Below, piece by piece: positions 16,610-25,082 of a stretch of DNA of 64,000 bases (position 1 is its first letter; each line of letters opens with the position of its first letter). Position numbers and translations under genes: made by a program. Origin of the DNA: DAINPP01 sp963667315 (GTDB taxonomy: Bacteria > Thermotogota > Thermotogae > MWEM01); contig OY763325.1 of the NCBI GenBank assembly GCA_963667315.1, positions 1,736,001-1,800,000 of the forward strand, given 5' to 3'. The notes beneath the pieces are model-generated. The model made no database searches. It had not been told where the DNA came from and was given only the letters and a program-made list of their open reading frames with translations.

Positions 16610-17791
16610 ATGATCACAATACTATTACTGGGACTCATTTATCTTGCTTTTATCAGTCTTGGTCTCCCCGATTCATTGCTCGGTGTTGCCTGGCCCGTAA
16701 TGAGATCAGGTTGGGGACTGCCTCTTGACTTTGCCGGGTTTATTTCAGTACCCATCTCAATCTGTACGATCCTGTCCAGTCTTTTCAGCGGCTATATCAT
16801 TAAAAAACTGGGAACGGGAAAAGTGGTCACGATCAGTTGTATCATGACCGGAGCGGCATTACTCGGCTTTTCCTTTGCTCCTTCCTACATCTGGCTGATC
16901 CTGTTCGGTATTCCGCTCGGTTTTGGGGCAGGGGCTGTAGACGCCGGATTGAATAATTACGTTGCCCTGCATTTCAAGGCACATCATATGAACTGGTTGC
17001 ATGCCTTTTGGGGAATCGGCGCAACGGTTGGCCCTCTCATCATGTCCGCTTCACTCGCAGGTACCTCTTCCTGGCGCGGCGGATTCAGAACGGTTTCAAT
17101 CATACAGCTTTCCCTTGCCGCCTTATTCGTAATTTTCTATCCACTTTGGAACAGGCATAAACAAGAACCCGGTTATAACGCTGCCGTTGAAACAGAGCAA
17201 AAGAATGAAAAGCAGATCAAGATGATCGAAGTATTCAGGATAAAAGGAGTGGTTGCAGCCATCGCAACCTTTATGTTTTATGTCACAGCAGAATTCGCTG
17301 TTGGGCTATGGGGAAGCAGTTTTCTTGTAGACGTCAAGAAGATTTCAGCCCAAACAGCCGCTTCGTGGATTTCGTTGTATTATGGCGGAATCACATTGGG
17401 AAGGATTCTCTCAGGCTTCATATCGTTCAAACTGAACAATCGTCAGATGATCAGACTCGGATTAGGCATTTCGCTGATTGGCGTCATCTTACTGCTGCTA
17501 CCTCTACCTGAAGTATTCATTCTCCCGTCTCTCCTATTGATCGGACTGGGATACGCTCCGATATTCCCGGCAATGATTCACGAGACACCCAATCGCTTCG
17601 GAAGCGCTGTCTCACAAACGGTTATTGGCTATCAGATGGGGTTCGGTTATCTCGGAAGTACCGTTATGACACCGCTGATAGGGGTGATATTAAGAAATAT
17701 CAATGTCGGATTATTCCCATTCCTGGTACTGTTGGCAGTTGCTGCCGTCTTATTATTCACAGAAAGATTAAACAGACTCGCACGAAAATAA
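16610..17791 (+). CDS. Major facilitator superfamily transporter
   Basis: This 393-residue polytopic protein has about twelve helices in two halves. An MFS-like cytoplasmic loop follows helix 2 (SGYIIKKLGTGKVVTISC). The N-terminus (GLIYLAFISLGLPDSLLGVAW) and the segment NWLHAFWGIGATVGPLI resemble the sugar-MFS group (FucP/YbjJ-like). Co-transcription with an ROK regulator fits a sugar substrate, but the substrate is not identifiable. AAAAAGGAGAATACACATG precedes the start. A terminator follows at 17811-17854. Confidence 0.85.
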   Translation: MITILLLGLIYLAFISLGLPDSLLGVAWPVMRSGWGLPLDFAGFISVPISICTILSSLFSGYIIKKLGTGKVVTISCIMTGAALLGFSFAPSYIWLILFGIPLGFGAGAVDAGLNNYVALHFKAHHMNWLHAFWGIGATVGPLIMSASLAGTSSWRGGFRTVSIIQLSLAALFVIFYPLWNRHKQEPGYNAAVETEQKNEKQIKMIEVFRIKGVVAAIATFMFYVTAEFAVGLWGSSFLVDVKKISAQTAASWISLYYGGITLGRILSGFISFKLNNRQMIRLGLGISLIGVILLLLPLPEVFILPSLLLIGLGYAPIFPAMIHETPNRFGSAVSQTVIGYQMGFGYLGSTVMTPLIGVILRNINVGLFPFLVLLAVAAVLLFTERLNRLARK

Positions 17792-17810
17792 ATCTATTTT
17801 ATCCTTTCCT

Positions 17811-17854
17811 AAAAAGCGCACTCTCCTTTCAATATTTGGTGAGTGCGCTTTTTT
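17811..17854 (+). terminator. Rho-independent terminator of the ROK-MFS operon
   Basis: AAAAAGCGCACTC (17811-17823) pairs with GAGTGCGCTTTTTT (17841-17854), a GC-rich stem with a T run. Confidence 0.88.
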
Positions 17855-18008
17855 AATGATGCCAAAGAATCCCCATCACAAACCCAACACAAATAGAATT
17901 TATCATATTCAATTACACTTCACGTTTTCTTCACAATCACTTTGGTAAGATTCAATTGTAGGTTCAGGAAATAAAAAACTTTTTAAAAATTAATCAGGAG
18001 GTTTCATT

Positions 18009-19439
18009 ATGAAGACTAAAAAAATGTTTATCGTGTTAATCGTCGTGATTTTTTCATTGGTATTTGTATCCTGCTCAGGTCCAACAGGAGAGGGAAATGG
18101 TGGAACAGCGACCGTCGATCAGGCAAACAATGCCCTTGCAGATGGAGATGTCTCAACCGCAAAAGAAGTATACGGTGAAGTTCTTCAGGAAGAACCCAAC
18201 AACCTTGAAGCAAATGCCGGTTATGCCATCGCAGAGTCAGCAGAACAGATTGAAAACATTGCGACGGTTATGGAACAGTTGAACGGTATGAACGCTTCAT
18301 CTGCCGCTTCAAGAGATATCAATGCCTATACGGATTTCTGGAACGATATTGATTTCGAAGAAATGCAGATGACACTTGCCGATCAAATCATACCTGTTCT
18401 TGAAGATGCAAAAGAAAAACTCGAATACGTTCTCGATAATATCGACAGACTTGGAAATCATACGCTTAAATTCTACCCCAACAAACACGATTGGAATAAT
18501 GACAGATTAAAATCAGCTACACAGCCCTTGAATTTCAGTTTTGAACCCTATGAAAACAGTTCGGAAACGAGAGTCTGGTGGGTCATGTTTAATGCCCCGG
18601 ACGGAGCCGTCATCAACGAGGAAGTTTTCTATGAACTGCTCCTGGATCAGCTGTTTGATTCCGGAAAACGAGGAGATGCCTGGTTTGACAAGGAAACGTT
18701 TGAACAGATCGCCGCTAACGGCTCTCTCCCGGATGGTTACACCCCAACCTTCGACAACAATGATTACATAGAGGTCAATGAGAATGAGATAAAACTGCTT
18801 CTCACAATGATCAATGCCCAATTGATGATGCTTGCGCCTCTGGTCGTTTACGATCTCGTTCCCGACCAGGGAGTTCCTTCAAGCCTCGATGATATCTTCT
18901 CCGGAAATTTTGCAACGGCACTCACGGCACTTGGAGATATCGATTCAGACAACGATGGTGTTATCAGCAACACTGAAATTCAGGCACTTTTCGGTGATTC
19001 GTTCCTCACTTTCCTCGATCATGATGAAGGCGGACAGAATGCTGTCACCGATTGGGAAGATGCCATCCTTGATTTTGTAACACTTGGTACTTATCTCGCC
19101 GGTGAAGAGGGGTATGATCTGGAAAACCAGCAGATGATCATCGATTTCCTTTCACAACTGGAGGCGTATGTAACGGATACCGCCGAAAAGATTGAACTCC
19201 CGAATCTCATCGATGACGATGAGGGCAGTGAATATCTTATCATCGCGGCATTCTTTGAGAATCCCACAAACTTTTCAAACCTGAAGGTCTTTTTACCCGC
19301 CGTCACTTATCCGACACAGATCACCAGTCCGCAGTTTGAAATCATCTTCGACGATCCGACTTTCGGTGGCTTGATAGAGGGATTTACCGCAACTTATACG
19401 ATTAATTTTCAGGATTTGATGACCATCATTACATTCTGA
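18009..19439 (+). CDS. Secreted lipoprotein with N-terminal helical repeat and an EF-hand motif
   Basis: The signal peptide ends in a lipobox (VFVSC). Residues ~35-80 (ADGDVSTAKEVYGEVLQEEP, then NNLEANAGYAIAE) look like a tetratricopeptide-like helical pair. The middle of the protein is unfamiliar and acidic. Near residue 315 the segment DIDSDNDGVISNTEIQALF is a canonical EF-hand calcium loop (DxDxDGxIxxxE), followed by a related but less perfect LDHDEGGQNAVTDWEDA. It may be an envelope protein whose fold depends on calcium; the function is unknown. CAGGAGGTTTCATTATG supports the start. The gene is monocistronic with a strong terminator. Confidence 0.75.
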   Translation: MKTKKMFIVLIVVIFSLVFVSCSGPTGEGNGGTATVDQANNALADGDVSTAKEVYGEVLQEEPNNLEANAGYAIAESAEQIENIATVMEQLNGMNASSAASRDINAYTDFWNDIDFEEMQMTLADQIIPVLEDAKEKLEYVLDNIDRLGNHTLKFYPNKHDWNNDRLKSATQPLNFSFEPYENSSETRVWWVMFNAPDGAVINEEVFYELLLDQLFDSGKRGDAWFDKETFEQIAANGSLPDGYTPTFDNNDYIEVNENEIKLLLTMINAQLMMLAPLVVYDLVPDQGVPSSLDDIFSGNFATALTALGDIDSDNDGVISNTEIQALFGDSFLTFLDHDEGGQNAVTDWEDAILDFVTLGTYLAGEEGYDLENQQMIIDFLSQLEAYVTDTAEKIELPNLIDDDEGSEYLIIAAFFENPTNFSNLKVFLPAVTYPTQITSPQFEIIFDDPTFGGLIEGFTATYTINFQDLMTIITF

Positions 19440-19454
19440 AAAACAACACCTCAA

Positions 19455-19487
19455 CAAAACAGTCCGTCAGAAAGACGGACTGTTTTG
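19455..19487. terminator. Bidirectional terminator
   Basis: CAAAACAGTCCGTC (19455-19468) and GACGGACTGTTTTG (19474-19487) form a perfect 14-bp stem with a 5-nt loop. It lies between the convergent lipoprotein and glycosidase genes. Confidence 0.8.
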
Positions 19488-19531
19488 TTCTCACTGAACC
19501 ACGGGTAAAACTGCCGATACTTCAGAGTTAC

Positions 19532-20875
19532 TTATTTGTCCAAAATCATTATCGTTCCCCATTTCGGATGCAATGTGATGTCCAGTGAACCATCCGAACG
19601 ATATGCTGCGTTATCGTTTAGAATATCCCTGTAGTTTCCCTGATGGCAATTTACATGAATCGTCCTGCTGTTTTCCGAAGCGTTAATGCCGATCAGTGCC
19701 ATCTGCGTTTCCGTTTCTCTCTTGAAAAGGATTTGTTCATGATCGAGATGAACCTGCTCATAATCTCCAAACCTCAGGACCTCATATGCCATGTACAACC
19801 AGTTCAACTTCTGAAGAAGTTTATAAATCGCTTTATGTTGACTCTCCCTTTCAAACTTTTCCAAATTAAAAACGGGCCTGAGCATTATATCACTTGTAGA
19901 AGTCCGCTTCCCGGAGATCCCCCATTCGCTGCCGTAATACACGGAAGGCGTTCCGGGCATTGTATACATCATCAGATAAAGGGGATAAAGATCCCGACTA
20001 TCGCTCACCTTACTTTCTATCCGGTCCACATCGTGATTGTCCAGGAATGAATAGAGCTTTTTATTCTTATAAATGCCGTTTTGTCCAAATTCCCTGTCGA
20101 GCGAATAGGCTATCTCGTAGAAGTTCTTATCATTAAAACTCGAGTAAAGACCCTTATACGCCTCATAATTCGTTACAGAGTGCATCATGTCATCGTTCAT
20201 CCACCTTCTGTAATCCCCGTGAATGATCTCCCCCATCAGCCAGAAATCATCACTGTATGCATCGGTAAAATTTCTCAATTCTCTGATAAACTCAAAATTC
20301 AGACAATCTGCCGCATCAAGTCTGATGCCGTCAATTCCAAATTCATCTATCCAGAACTTTACCGCCGTCAGCAGATGAGCGCGAACCTCTCCATGATACA
20401 GGTTCAGTTTCACCAGTCCTTCATGCCCTTCCCATGTATCGTACGAAAATCCGTCATTGTGATGATTGTTGCCTTCAAAATTCATACCCGAGAACCAGTA
20501 TTTGTAATCTGAATCCCATTTCTTTTCCTGTACATCTTTAAAGGCAAAGAAATCTCTGCCAACATGATTGAAAACACCGTCGAAAACGACTCTTATCCCC
20601 TTTTCATGAGCGGTGTTCACCATGTGCTTCAAATCTTCATTGGTCCCAAGCCTTCTGTCCAGTTTAAAATAATCTGTCGTATCATAGCCATGAGATACCG
20701 ATTCAAAAAGTGGTCCCATGTATATGGCGTTGAATCCCGATTCCCTGATGTAATCAAGATTTTCGGTGACTTTATTGATCGAATCATTCCGCTCAAAACT
20801 GCCTCCGCAAAACCCCAATGCGTAAATGTGATAAAAAGTTGCGTTGTTATACCATTTTTCCCTGTTGATCATCAT
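19532..20875 (-). CDS. Intracellular GH13 alpha-amylase-family glycosidase
   Basis: This 447-residue GH13 enzyme lacks a signal peptide and so acts in the cytoplasm on imported alpha-glucans or maltodextrins. All four GH13 regions are visible: DGVFNHVG (I), GIRLDAAD with the Asp nucleophile (II), LMGEIIHG with the acid/base Glu (III) and FLDNHDVDR (IV). The unusual CGGSFERNDS at the N-terminus suggests a cyclomaltodextrinase or glucanotransferase side branch rather than a classic amylase, but specificity is open. The start may be ATG 20875 or, with better spacing to GGAGG, ATG 20872. A TetR-type operator directly precedes the ribosome binding site and matches the one upstream of the neighbouring tetR. 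Confidence 0.88.
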   Translation of the reverse strand: MMINREKWYNNATFYHIYALGFCGGSFERNDSINKVTENLDYIRESGFNAIYMGPLFESVSHGYDTTDYFKLDRRLGTNEDLKHMVNTAHEKGIRVVFDGVFNHVGRDFFAFKDVQEKKWDSDYKYWFSGMNFEGNNHHNDGFSYDTWEGHEGLVKLNLYHGEVRAHLLTAVKFWIDEFGIDGIRLDAADCLNFEFIRELRNFTDAYSDDFWLMGEIIHGDYRRWMNDDMMHSVTNYEAYKGLYSSFNDKNFYEIAYSLDREFGQNGIYKNKKLYSFLDNHDVDRIESKVSDSRDLYPLYLMMYTMPGTPSVYYGSEWGISGKRTSTSDIMLRPVFNLEKFERESQHKAIYKLLQKLNWLYMAYEVLRFGDYEQVHLDHEQILFKRETETQMALIGINASENSRTIHVNCHQGNYRDILNDNAAYRSDGSLDITLHPKWGTIMILDK

Positions 20876-20885
20876 ACCCCTCCAG

Positions 20886-20901
20886 TATACCTATCGGTAT
20901 A
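20886..20901. promoter_or_regulatory. TetR-type operator in front of the GH13 gene
   Basis: TATACC (20886-20891), TATC, GGTATA (20896-20901). The same TATACC-N4-GGTATA palindrome occurs before the adjacent tetR gene. Confidence 0.75.
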
Positions 20902-20917
20902 TCCCGATTAAAAAAAT

Positions 20918-21484
20918 TTAAGAATAAATCCCGTGCATAAACTGATGTGACGCCGAAAATACGAGGTCTTCATTCAATGCGTACGCATCATTGATCGACA
21001 AACCGACATAACTGTTTATCATCCCAAGAAACGTTACGGCAAGTCTCTTTTCCCTGTTCCTCATATTCCCATGATCGTCAGCCGCTTTTAAAAATAACGC
21101 TTCCATCAGATCATACTGTCTTTTCATGTACTCAATTGTAAGTTTTCTGAAGTTACTTTCAGGCGGTGCGAAATAAAGATTCAGCATGATCCTGTAAAAG
21201 TCCCTGTGGGCATCTGCAAAATTAAAATAAGCTCTTACCGTCCGGTTTATCGTCAACGGAAGATCACGATCATACGCTGTTGCTTCAGCGGCAATTCGCA
21301 AAAGCTTCGCCGAATAAGTCGCCATGATCTCCTGCAACAAACCGTTTTTACTTCCAAAATAATGATAAAGCGTCGGTTTTGTAATCCCCGATCTCTCACA
21401 GATCTCCTGAATCCCGATGTTCTCAAACCCGCATGATGCAAAAGCCTTCAGAGACTCCTGCATGATCATCTCTCGATTATCCAT
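20918..21484 (-). CDS. TetR-family repressor
   Basis: This 188-residue protein has a typical N-terminal helix-turn-helix (FENIGIQEICERSGITKPTL, then YHYFGSKNGLLQEI) and an all-helical ligand/dimer domain. It is transcribed just ahead of the GH13 gene on the same strand. Both genes carry the same operator, so it probably represses itself and the glycosidase, with an unknown inducer, perhaps a maltodextrin-related sugar. TetR control of a GH13 enzyme is less common than LacI control, which adds interest. Confidence 0.88.
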   Translation of the reverse strand: MDNREMIMQESLKAFASCGFENIGIQEICERSGITKPTLYHYFGSKNGLLQEIMATYSAKLLRIAAEATAYDRDLPLTINRTVRAYFNFADAHRDFYRIMLNLYFAPPESNFRKLTIEYMKRQYDLMEALFLKAADDHGNMRNREKRLAVTFLGMINSYVGLSINDAYALNEDLVFSASHQFMHGIYS

Positions 21485-21499
21485 TTAATCACCAAAAGA

Positions 21500-21529
21500 A
21501 ATATACCATACGGTATACACATTTGTCAA
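21500..21529 (-). promoter_or_regulatory. Promoter and operator of tetR
   Basis: On the minus strand TTGACA (21524-21529), 18 bp, TATATT (21500-21505). The palindrome TATACC-ATAC-GGTATA (21502-21517) overlaps the -10 box and spacer, a typical autorepression layout. Confidence 0.72.
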
Positions 21530-21552
21530 GACAGTATCAAATTTTATTTCTT

Positions 21553-24075
21553 TTACATTTTTTGTGGCAGATATATCTTGAAAGTACTCCCTTTACCCAG
21601 TTCACTTGTTACCGTTACCCTTCCCCCCAGGATATCAATGGCACTTTTCACGATCGCAAGTCCAAGACCTGTTCCGCCGTAGCGTCTTTTAGAAGAGGAA
21701 TCGGCTTGTGTAAACCGGTTGAAGATGACCGGCAGTTTTTCTTCGGGGATGCCTATACCGGTATCCGAGATGGACACAACATATTCATTTCCCTCGATGG
21801 TAGCAGACAAAGTGACCTGCCCTTCTTTGGTGAATTTTACGGCATTTCCAACGATGTTGTTACAGATCTTTTTAAAGAGCTTGGGATCTGTTGTGAAGGT
21901 TTCCGGAAACGCTGATGAGATTTCACAAGAGAATCCGAGTCCGGCATTATCCGCCAGTTCTTTGTGGTATTCGCAGATTTCTTCGAAATACGCTCTTGAC
22001 TCAAGCACCTGAAGCTGTGCCTTGACACTGCCTTCGTCGATCTTTGAAAGGTCCACGATATCCTCTATGATTTCAAGCAGCTGGTTTGCCGCTCTGTTTG
22101 TCGTCTTGATGAACGATTTTAATTCTTTATCCATATCGGAATACATGAGCATTTCCGTGTTTCCCAGTATGATTGTCAAAGGGGTTCTGAGTTCATGGTT
22201 GAGATTTGACAGGAATTCCGCCTTGTTTTTAACCTGTCTTTCCGCAGACTTTCTGGCATTTTCCAGCATCAGTTCGTTTTCTTTCGTTTCCGTTATATCT
22301 TTATACGTGCCAACCATCGTCAGGGGATTTCCGGCCTCATCCCTTTCGACAATAAACCCGGTTGAATTGATCCAGCGCCAGTCGTTGTGACTATCCAGCC
22401 AGATCTTATAATCGATGGAATAATCTTTCCTCAACCCTTCGATGTATTTGACTTTTTCTCTGAAGACATAGGCCATATGATCGGGATATACCGACTGTTC
22501 CCAAAGCATCAGGGGAGTTTGATATATTTCGTTGACGTTGTCCTTCTGTACTTTTTTAAAATATTTACTGAAGGTAAAACTTTCCGGTACGACTTCATTT
22601 TCAAAATCCCAGACCCACAAACCGATTTCACTGGCTTCCAGCGCAAGGTTAAAATGCGCCTGTGTTTCATTCATCTTCGCCAGTGTTTTTCTCAGTTCAT
22701 GCGTCCTGGTCTCAACGATGATCTCAAGAGATTTATTCATATTCCTTACTTTCTCATCGGCTTTTTTCTTTTCCAGAAAATTCTGCATGATCTGTGTAAA
22801 AACCTTCGTCACCGTCAGCGTTTCCTGATCCCAGCAATACTCAGACACCGTGTTGTCAAGTCCGAAAAATCCCCACAATTCCCCATCACAATAAATCGGC
22901 AGGGTCAAGAGTGATTTGATCGATTGAACCATCAGCGACTCCCTTTCCGCTTTCCGCTCATCGGGGATCCTCTCTACACTGTCAATCTGTACCGGTTTTT
23001 TCATCCTGAACCGTTTCAGCCAATAGTCTGCCACTTCAATCGGAATATGCTGAAGTTGTTCTTTGAAGGGTTGTGTATCAGCATCACACCACTCGTAGGT
23101 ATTTGACATCTGATTGTTTTCAAAATCAAACTCAAAGATATAGGTCCGGTTGGCACCGATGAGTTCACCGATTTCCGCAAGGACACTATCGATCGTCTTC
23201 TTATGTTCTCTGACCTTGACAAATCTTTCAGCTATCTTGGCGGTATAATGTTCGAATTTGATCTTTCGGTTGAGTTCCTGATGGTATTCATGAATCTGAG
23301 TGATATCCTGAAGAACGCCCGTTGTAATCACAACATCACCAAAGTCATTTCCGATACTTTCAATTATTTCAGTCAGATACTTTATCCTGCCATCCGGAAA
23401 ACGCAGACGAAATTCGATTGTTTTCTGCATCGGTTTTTTCCGGATCTCACGATTCGCATTGATAACGAGTTCTCTATCCTCTGGATGTATGATCCTGAGC
23501 ACCTCTTCATAACGATTCCGCTTTGACTCTTCCTTTTCAATCTCAAACATCTTGTATATCTCACTGGAATAAAACGTCTCGTTTAAGGCATGATTCTGTT
23601 CCCAACTCGCTATTTTATAAGCTCTTTGTGCACGATCCCAGAGTGTCCGGCTTTCCTGAAGTTCCCATTCCTTTTTCTTGGTATCGGAAATATCCCTGAC
23701 TACACCCCGATAACCGAAATATCCCCCATCATCGTTAAACACAGGGGAGCCGGAGGCACTGACGTAAATTTCCCCGCCATTTTTATGAAGGTAGATCATT
23801 TCGAAATCGTTGTATTCGGAAAACTTTGATGAAACGTTATCCAGGAACCCCTTGACCCTTTCTTTATCCCTTTCAGGCAGCAAATCGAAAACTCTTCTGC
23901 CGATAACCTCTTCTTGAGTAAAACCGATAATCTTTTCACATTGATGGGAGGACCAGATGAATCTGCCCGTATTATCCACAACCCAATACCAGTCCTTGAC
24001 ATTGTTAATCCAATGGTTGAACTTCAGAAAACAATCACAGGTCTGTTTTGTACAATCGGGGCAAAGTCTGTCCAT
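21553..24075 (-). CDS. PAS/GAF multidomain sensor histidine kinase
   Basis: This soluble 840-residue kinase has no membrane helix. The order is a Cys-rich start (CPDCTKQTCDC, with Cys 5, 8, 13 and 15), PAS 1 (~20-135), PAS 2 (~140-270), GAF (~280-445), a short coiled coil, PAS 3 (~475-605), a HisKA dimerisation domain with NLNHELRTPLTIILGN (phospho-His), and HATPase with NNIVGNAVKF, DTGIGIPEEKL and GGTGLGLAI. The N-terminal cysteines could bind a metal or Fe-S cluster; this is inference. No response regulator is adjacent, so it is an orphan kinase. It follows trmB by only 8 bp and probably shares its transcript with gltX-trmB. Confidence 0.92.
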   Translation of the reverse strand: MDRLCPDCTKQTCDCFLKFNHWINNVKDWYWVVDNTGRFIWSSHQCEKIIGFTQEEVIGRRVFDLLPERDKERVKGFLDNVSSKFSEYNDFEMIYLHKNGGEIYVSASGSPVFNDDGGYFGYRGVVRDISDTKKKEWELQESRTLWDRAQRAYKIASWEQNHALNETFYSSEIYKMFEIEKEESKRNRYEEVLRIIHPEDRELVINANREIRKKPMQKTIEFRLRFPDGRIKYLTEIIESIGNDFGDVVITTGVLQDITQIHEYHQELNRKIKFEHYTAKIAERFVKVREHKKTIDSVLAEIGELIGANRTYIFEFDFENNQMSNTYEWCDADTQPFKEQLQHIPIEVADYWLKRFRMKKPVQIDSVERIPDERKAERESLMVQSIKSLLTLPIYCDGELWGFFGLDNTVSEYCWDQETLTVTKVFTQIMQNFLEKKKADEKVRNMNKSLEIIVETRTHELRKTLAKMNETQAHFNLALEASEIGLWVWDFENEVVPESFTFSKYFKKVQKDNVNEIYQTPLMLWEQSVYPDHMAYVFREKVKYIEGLRKDYSIDYKIWLDSHNDWRWINSTGFIVERDEAGNPLTMVGTYKDITETKENELMLENARKSAERQVKNKAEFLSNLNHELRTPLTIILGNTEMLMYSDMDKELKSFIKTTNRAANQLLEIIEDIVDLSKIDEGSVKAQLQVLESRAYFEEICEYHKELADNAGLGFSCEISSAFPETFTTDPKLFKKICNNIVGNAVKFTKEGQVTLSATIEGNEYVVSISDTGIGIPEEKLPVIFNRFTQADSSSKRRYGGTGLGLAIVKSAIDILGGRVTVTSELGKGSTFKIYLPQKM

Positions 24076-24083
24076 ATTGTCCC

Positions 24084-25082
24084 TTATTCCCCTTCAGATA
24101 CCATAACGTCAGCCAGTTTCTTGACGGCATATTTCACAGAAGGTGTTCTGAACGGATTCGCCGTTCCTTCAAGATTCAATAACCATTGTTCCCCGCGTTT
24201 AAAGAGGTTGATGAAAAAATGCTGTCTGAAGTCACCTTCGGTGTCCACCTCATCCTCTTTGTAACCAAGCGGCATATCTACGGCGATCGTCTTCACGAGA
24301 AGACTGTTCTCATCTTTTCCGGTATAGACTTTTTTAAACACACAGATCTGTGTACCGTCTTCATTTGTCCATTTTTTGTTTAAATTTTTCATTATATTGT
24401 CAACATTTGACCCTTTAACGTTCACTCTCGCGTGCGGCATCTCTTTCTCCTCACTTAATAATCTTTTTACACTGTCAGACTGACCCTTGTACAGGGTCAT
24501 TGTATGGATATTTCGCTCATAACCGATCCATTTTCTTTCGAAACGGGTAATGACTTCCCGCTCACCGTTAATCACGATCGGTGTACAGTTAAAACCGTGT
24601 TCAAGTGCCATATTTCTTGTGTCGACGGCATAATTCACAACATCGGTTGCCAATTCCATCCTGCCATCCTTTGACAAGATCATATTCAATGTCCTGAAGA
24701 AATCCGGAACGGCAACTCTTCTCTTAAAATGCTTGTTCTTACTCCAGGGTGTGGGAAAGTTAAGGATGATACACGCAACACTCTCATCGCCAAAGAGATT
24801 TCTCAAGCCAAATCGGCCGTCCACCATCAGAATTCTGACATTCTCCACATTATCTTTCCACATTCTTCGAATGGTCTTCGCAACAGATGTCAGAGAAGTC
24901 TCAAATCCGATAAAATTCCTGTCTTGATGCCTTCTCGCCATCTCAAGCGTATATTCACCGTTTCCGAATCCAACCTCAACGGTAAGCGGATTGCTGTTTC
25001 CAAATATTTCGTTCCAGTCAAGCGGATAGGCTATATAATCCTGAGCTCTTACAACATAATCGTATTCACTTTGAAGCAGCAT
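24084..25082 (-). CDS. trmB: tRNA (guanine-46-N7)-methyltransferase with C-terminal extension
   Basis: This enzyme methylates G46 in the tRNA variable loop with S-adenosylmethionine. The SAM-binding motif VEVGFGNGEYTLEMA is near residue 35, and FPTPWSKNKHFKRR is the catalytic and tRNA-binding segment. At 332 residues it is about 110 longer than a standard TrmB. The extra C-terminal part (from about GQSDSVKRLL) resembles the extensions seen in hyperthermophile TrmB proteins (Aquifex, Thermotoga; from memory). The frame also allows a GTG at 25091, but ATG 25082 is better spaced from AAGGTG. It overlaps the end of gltX, implying translational coupling. Confidence 0.92.
   Translation of the reverse strand: MLLQSEYDYVVRAQDYIAYPLDWNEIFGNSNPLTVEVGFGNGEYTLEMARRHQDRNFIGFETSLTSVAKTIRRMWKDNVENVRILMVDGRFGLRNLFGDESVACIILNFPTPWSKNKHFKRRVAVPDFFRTLNMILSKDGRMELATDVVNYAVDTRNMALEHGFNCTPIVINGEREVITRFERKWIGYERNIHTMTLYKGQSDSVKRLLSEEKEMPHARVNVKGSNVDNIMKNLNKKWTNEDGTQICVFKKVYTGKDENSLLVKTIAVDMPLGYKEDEVDTEGDFRQHFFINLFKRGEQWLLNLEGTANPFRTPSVKYAVKKLADVMVSEGE

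Noticed and set aside
22387..22914. Long plus-strand open frame opposite the histidine kinase
   Set aside because: It is an antisense shadow of a clearly coding gene, without ribosome binding site or protein-like composition.
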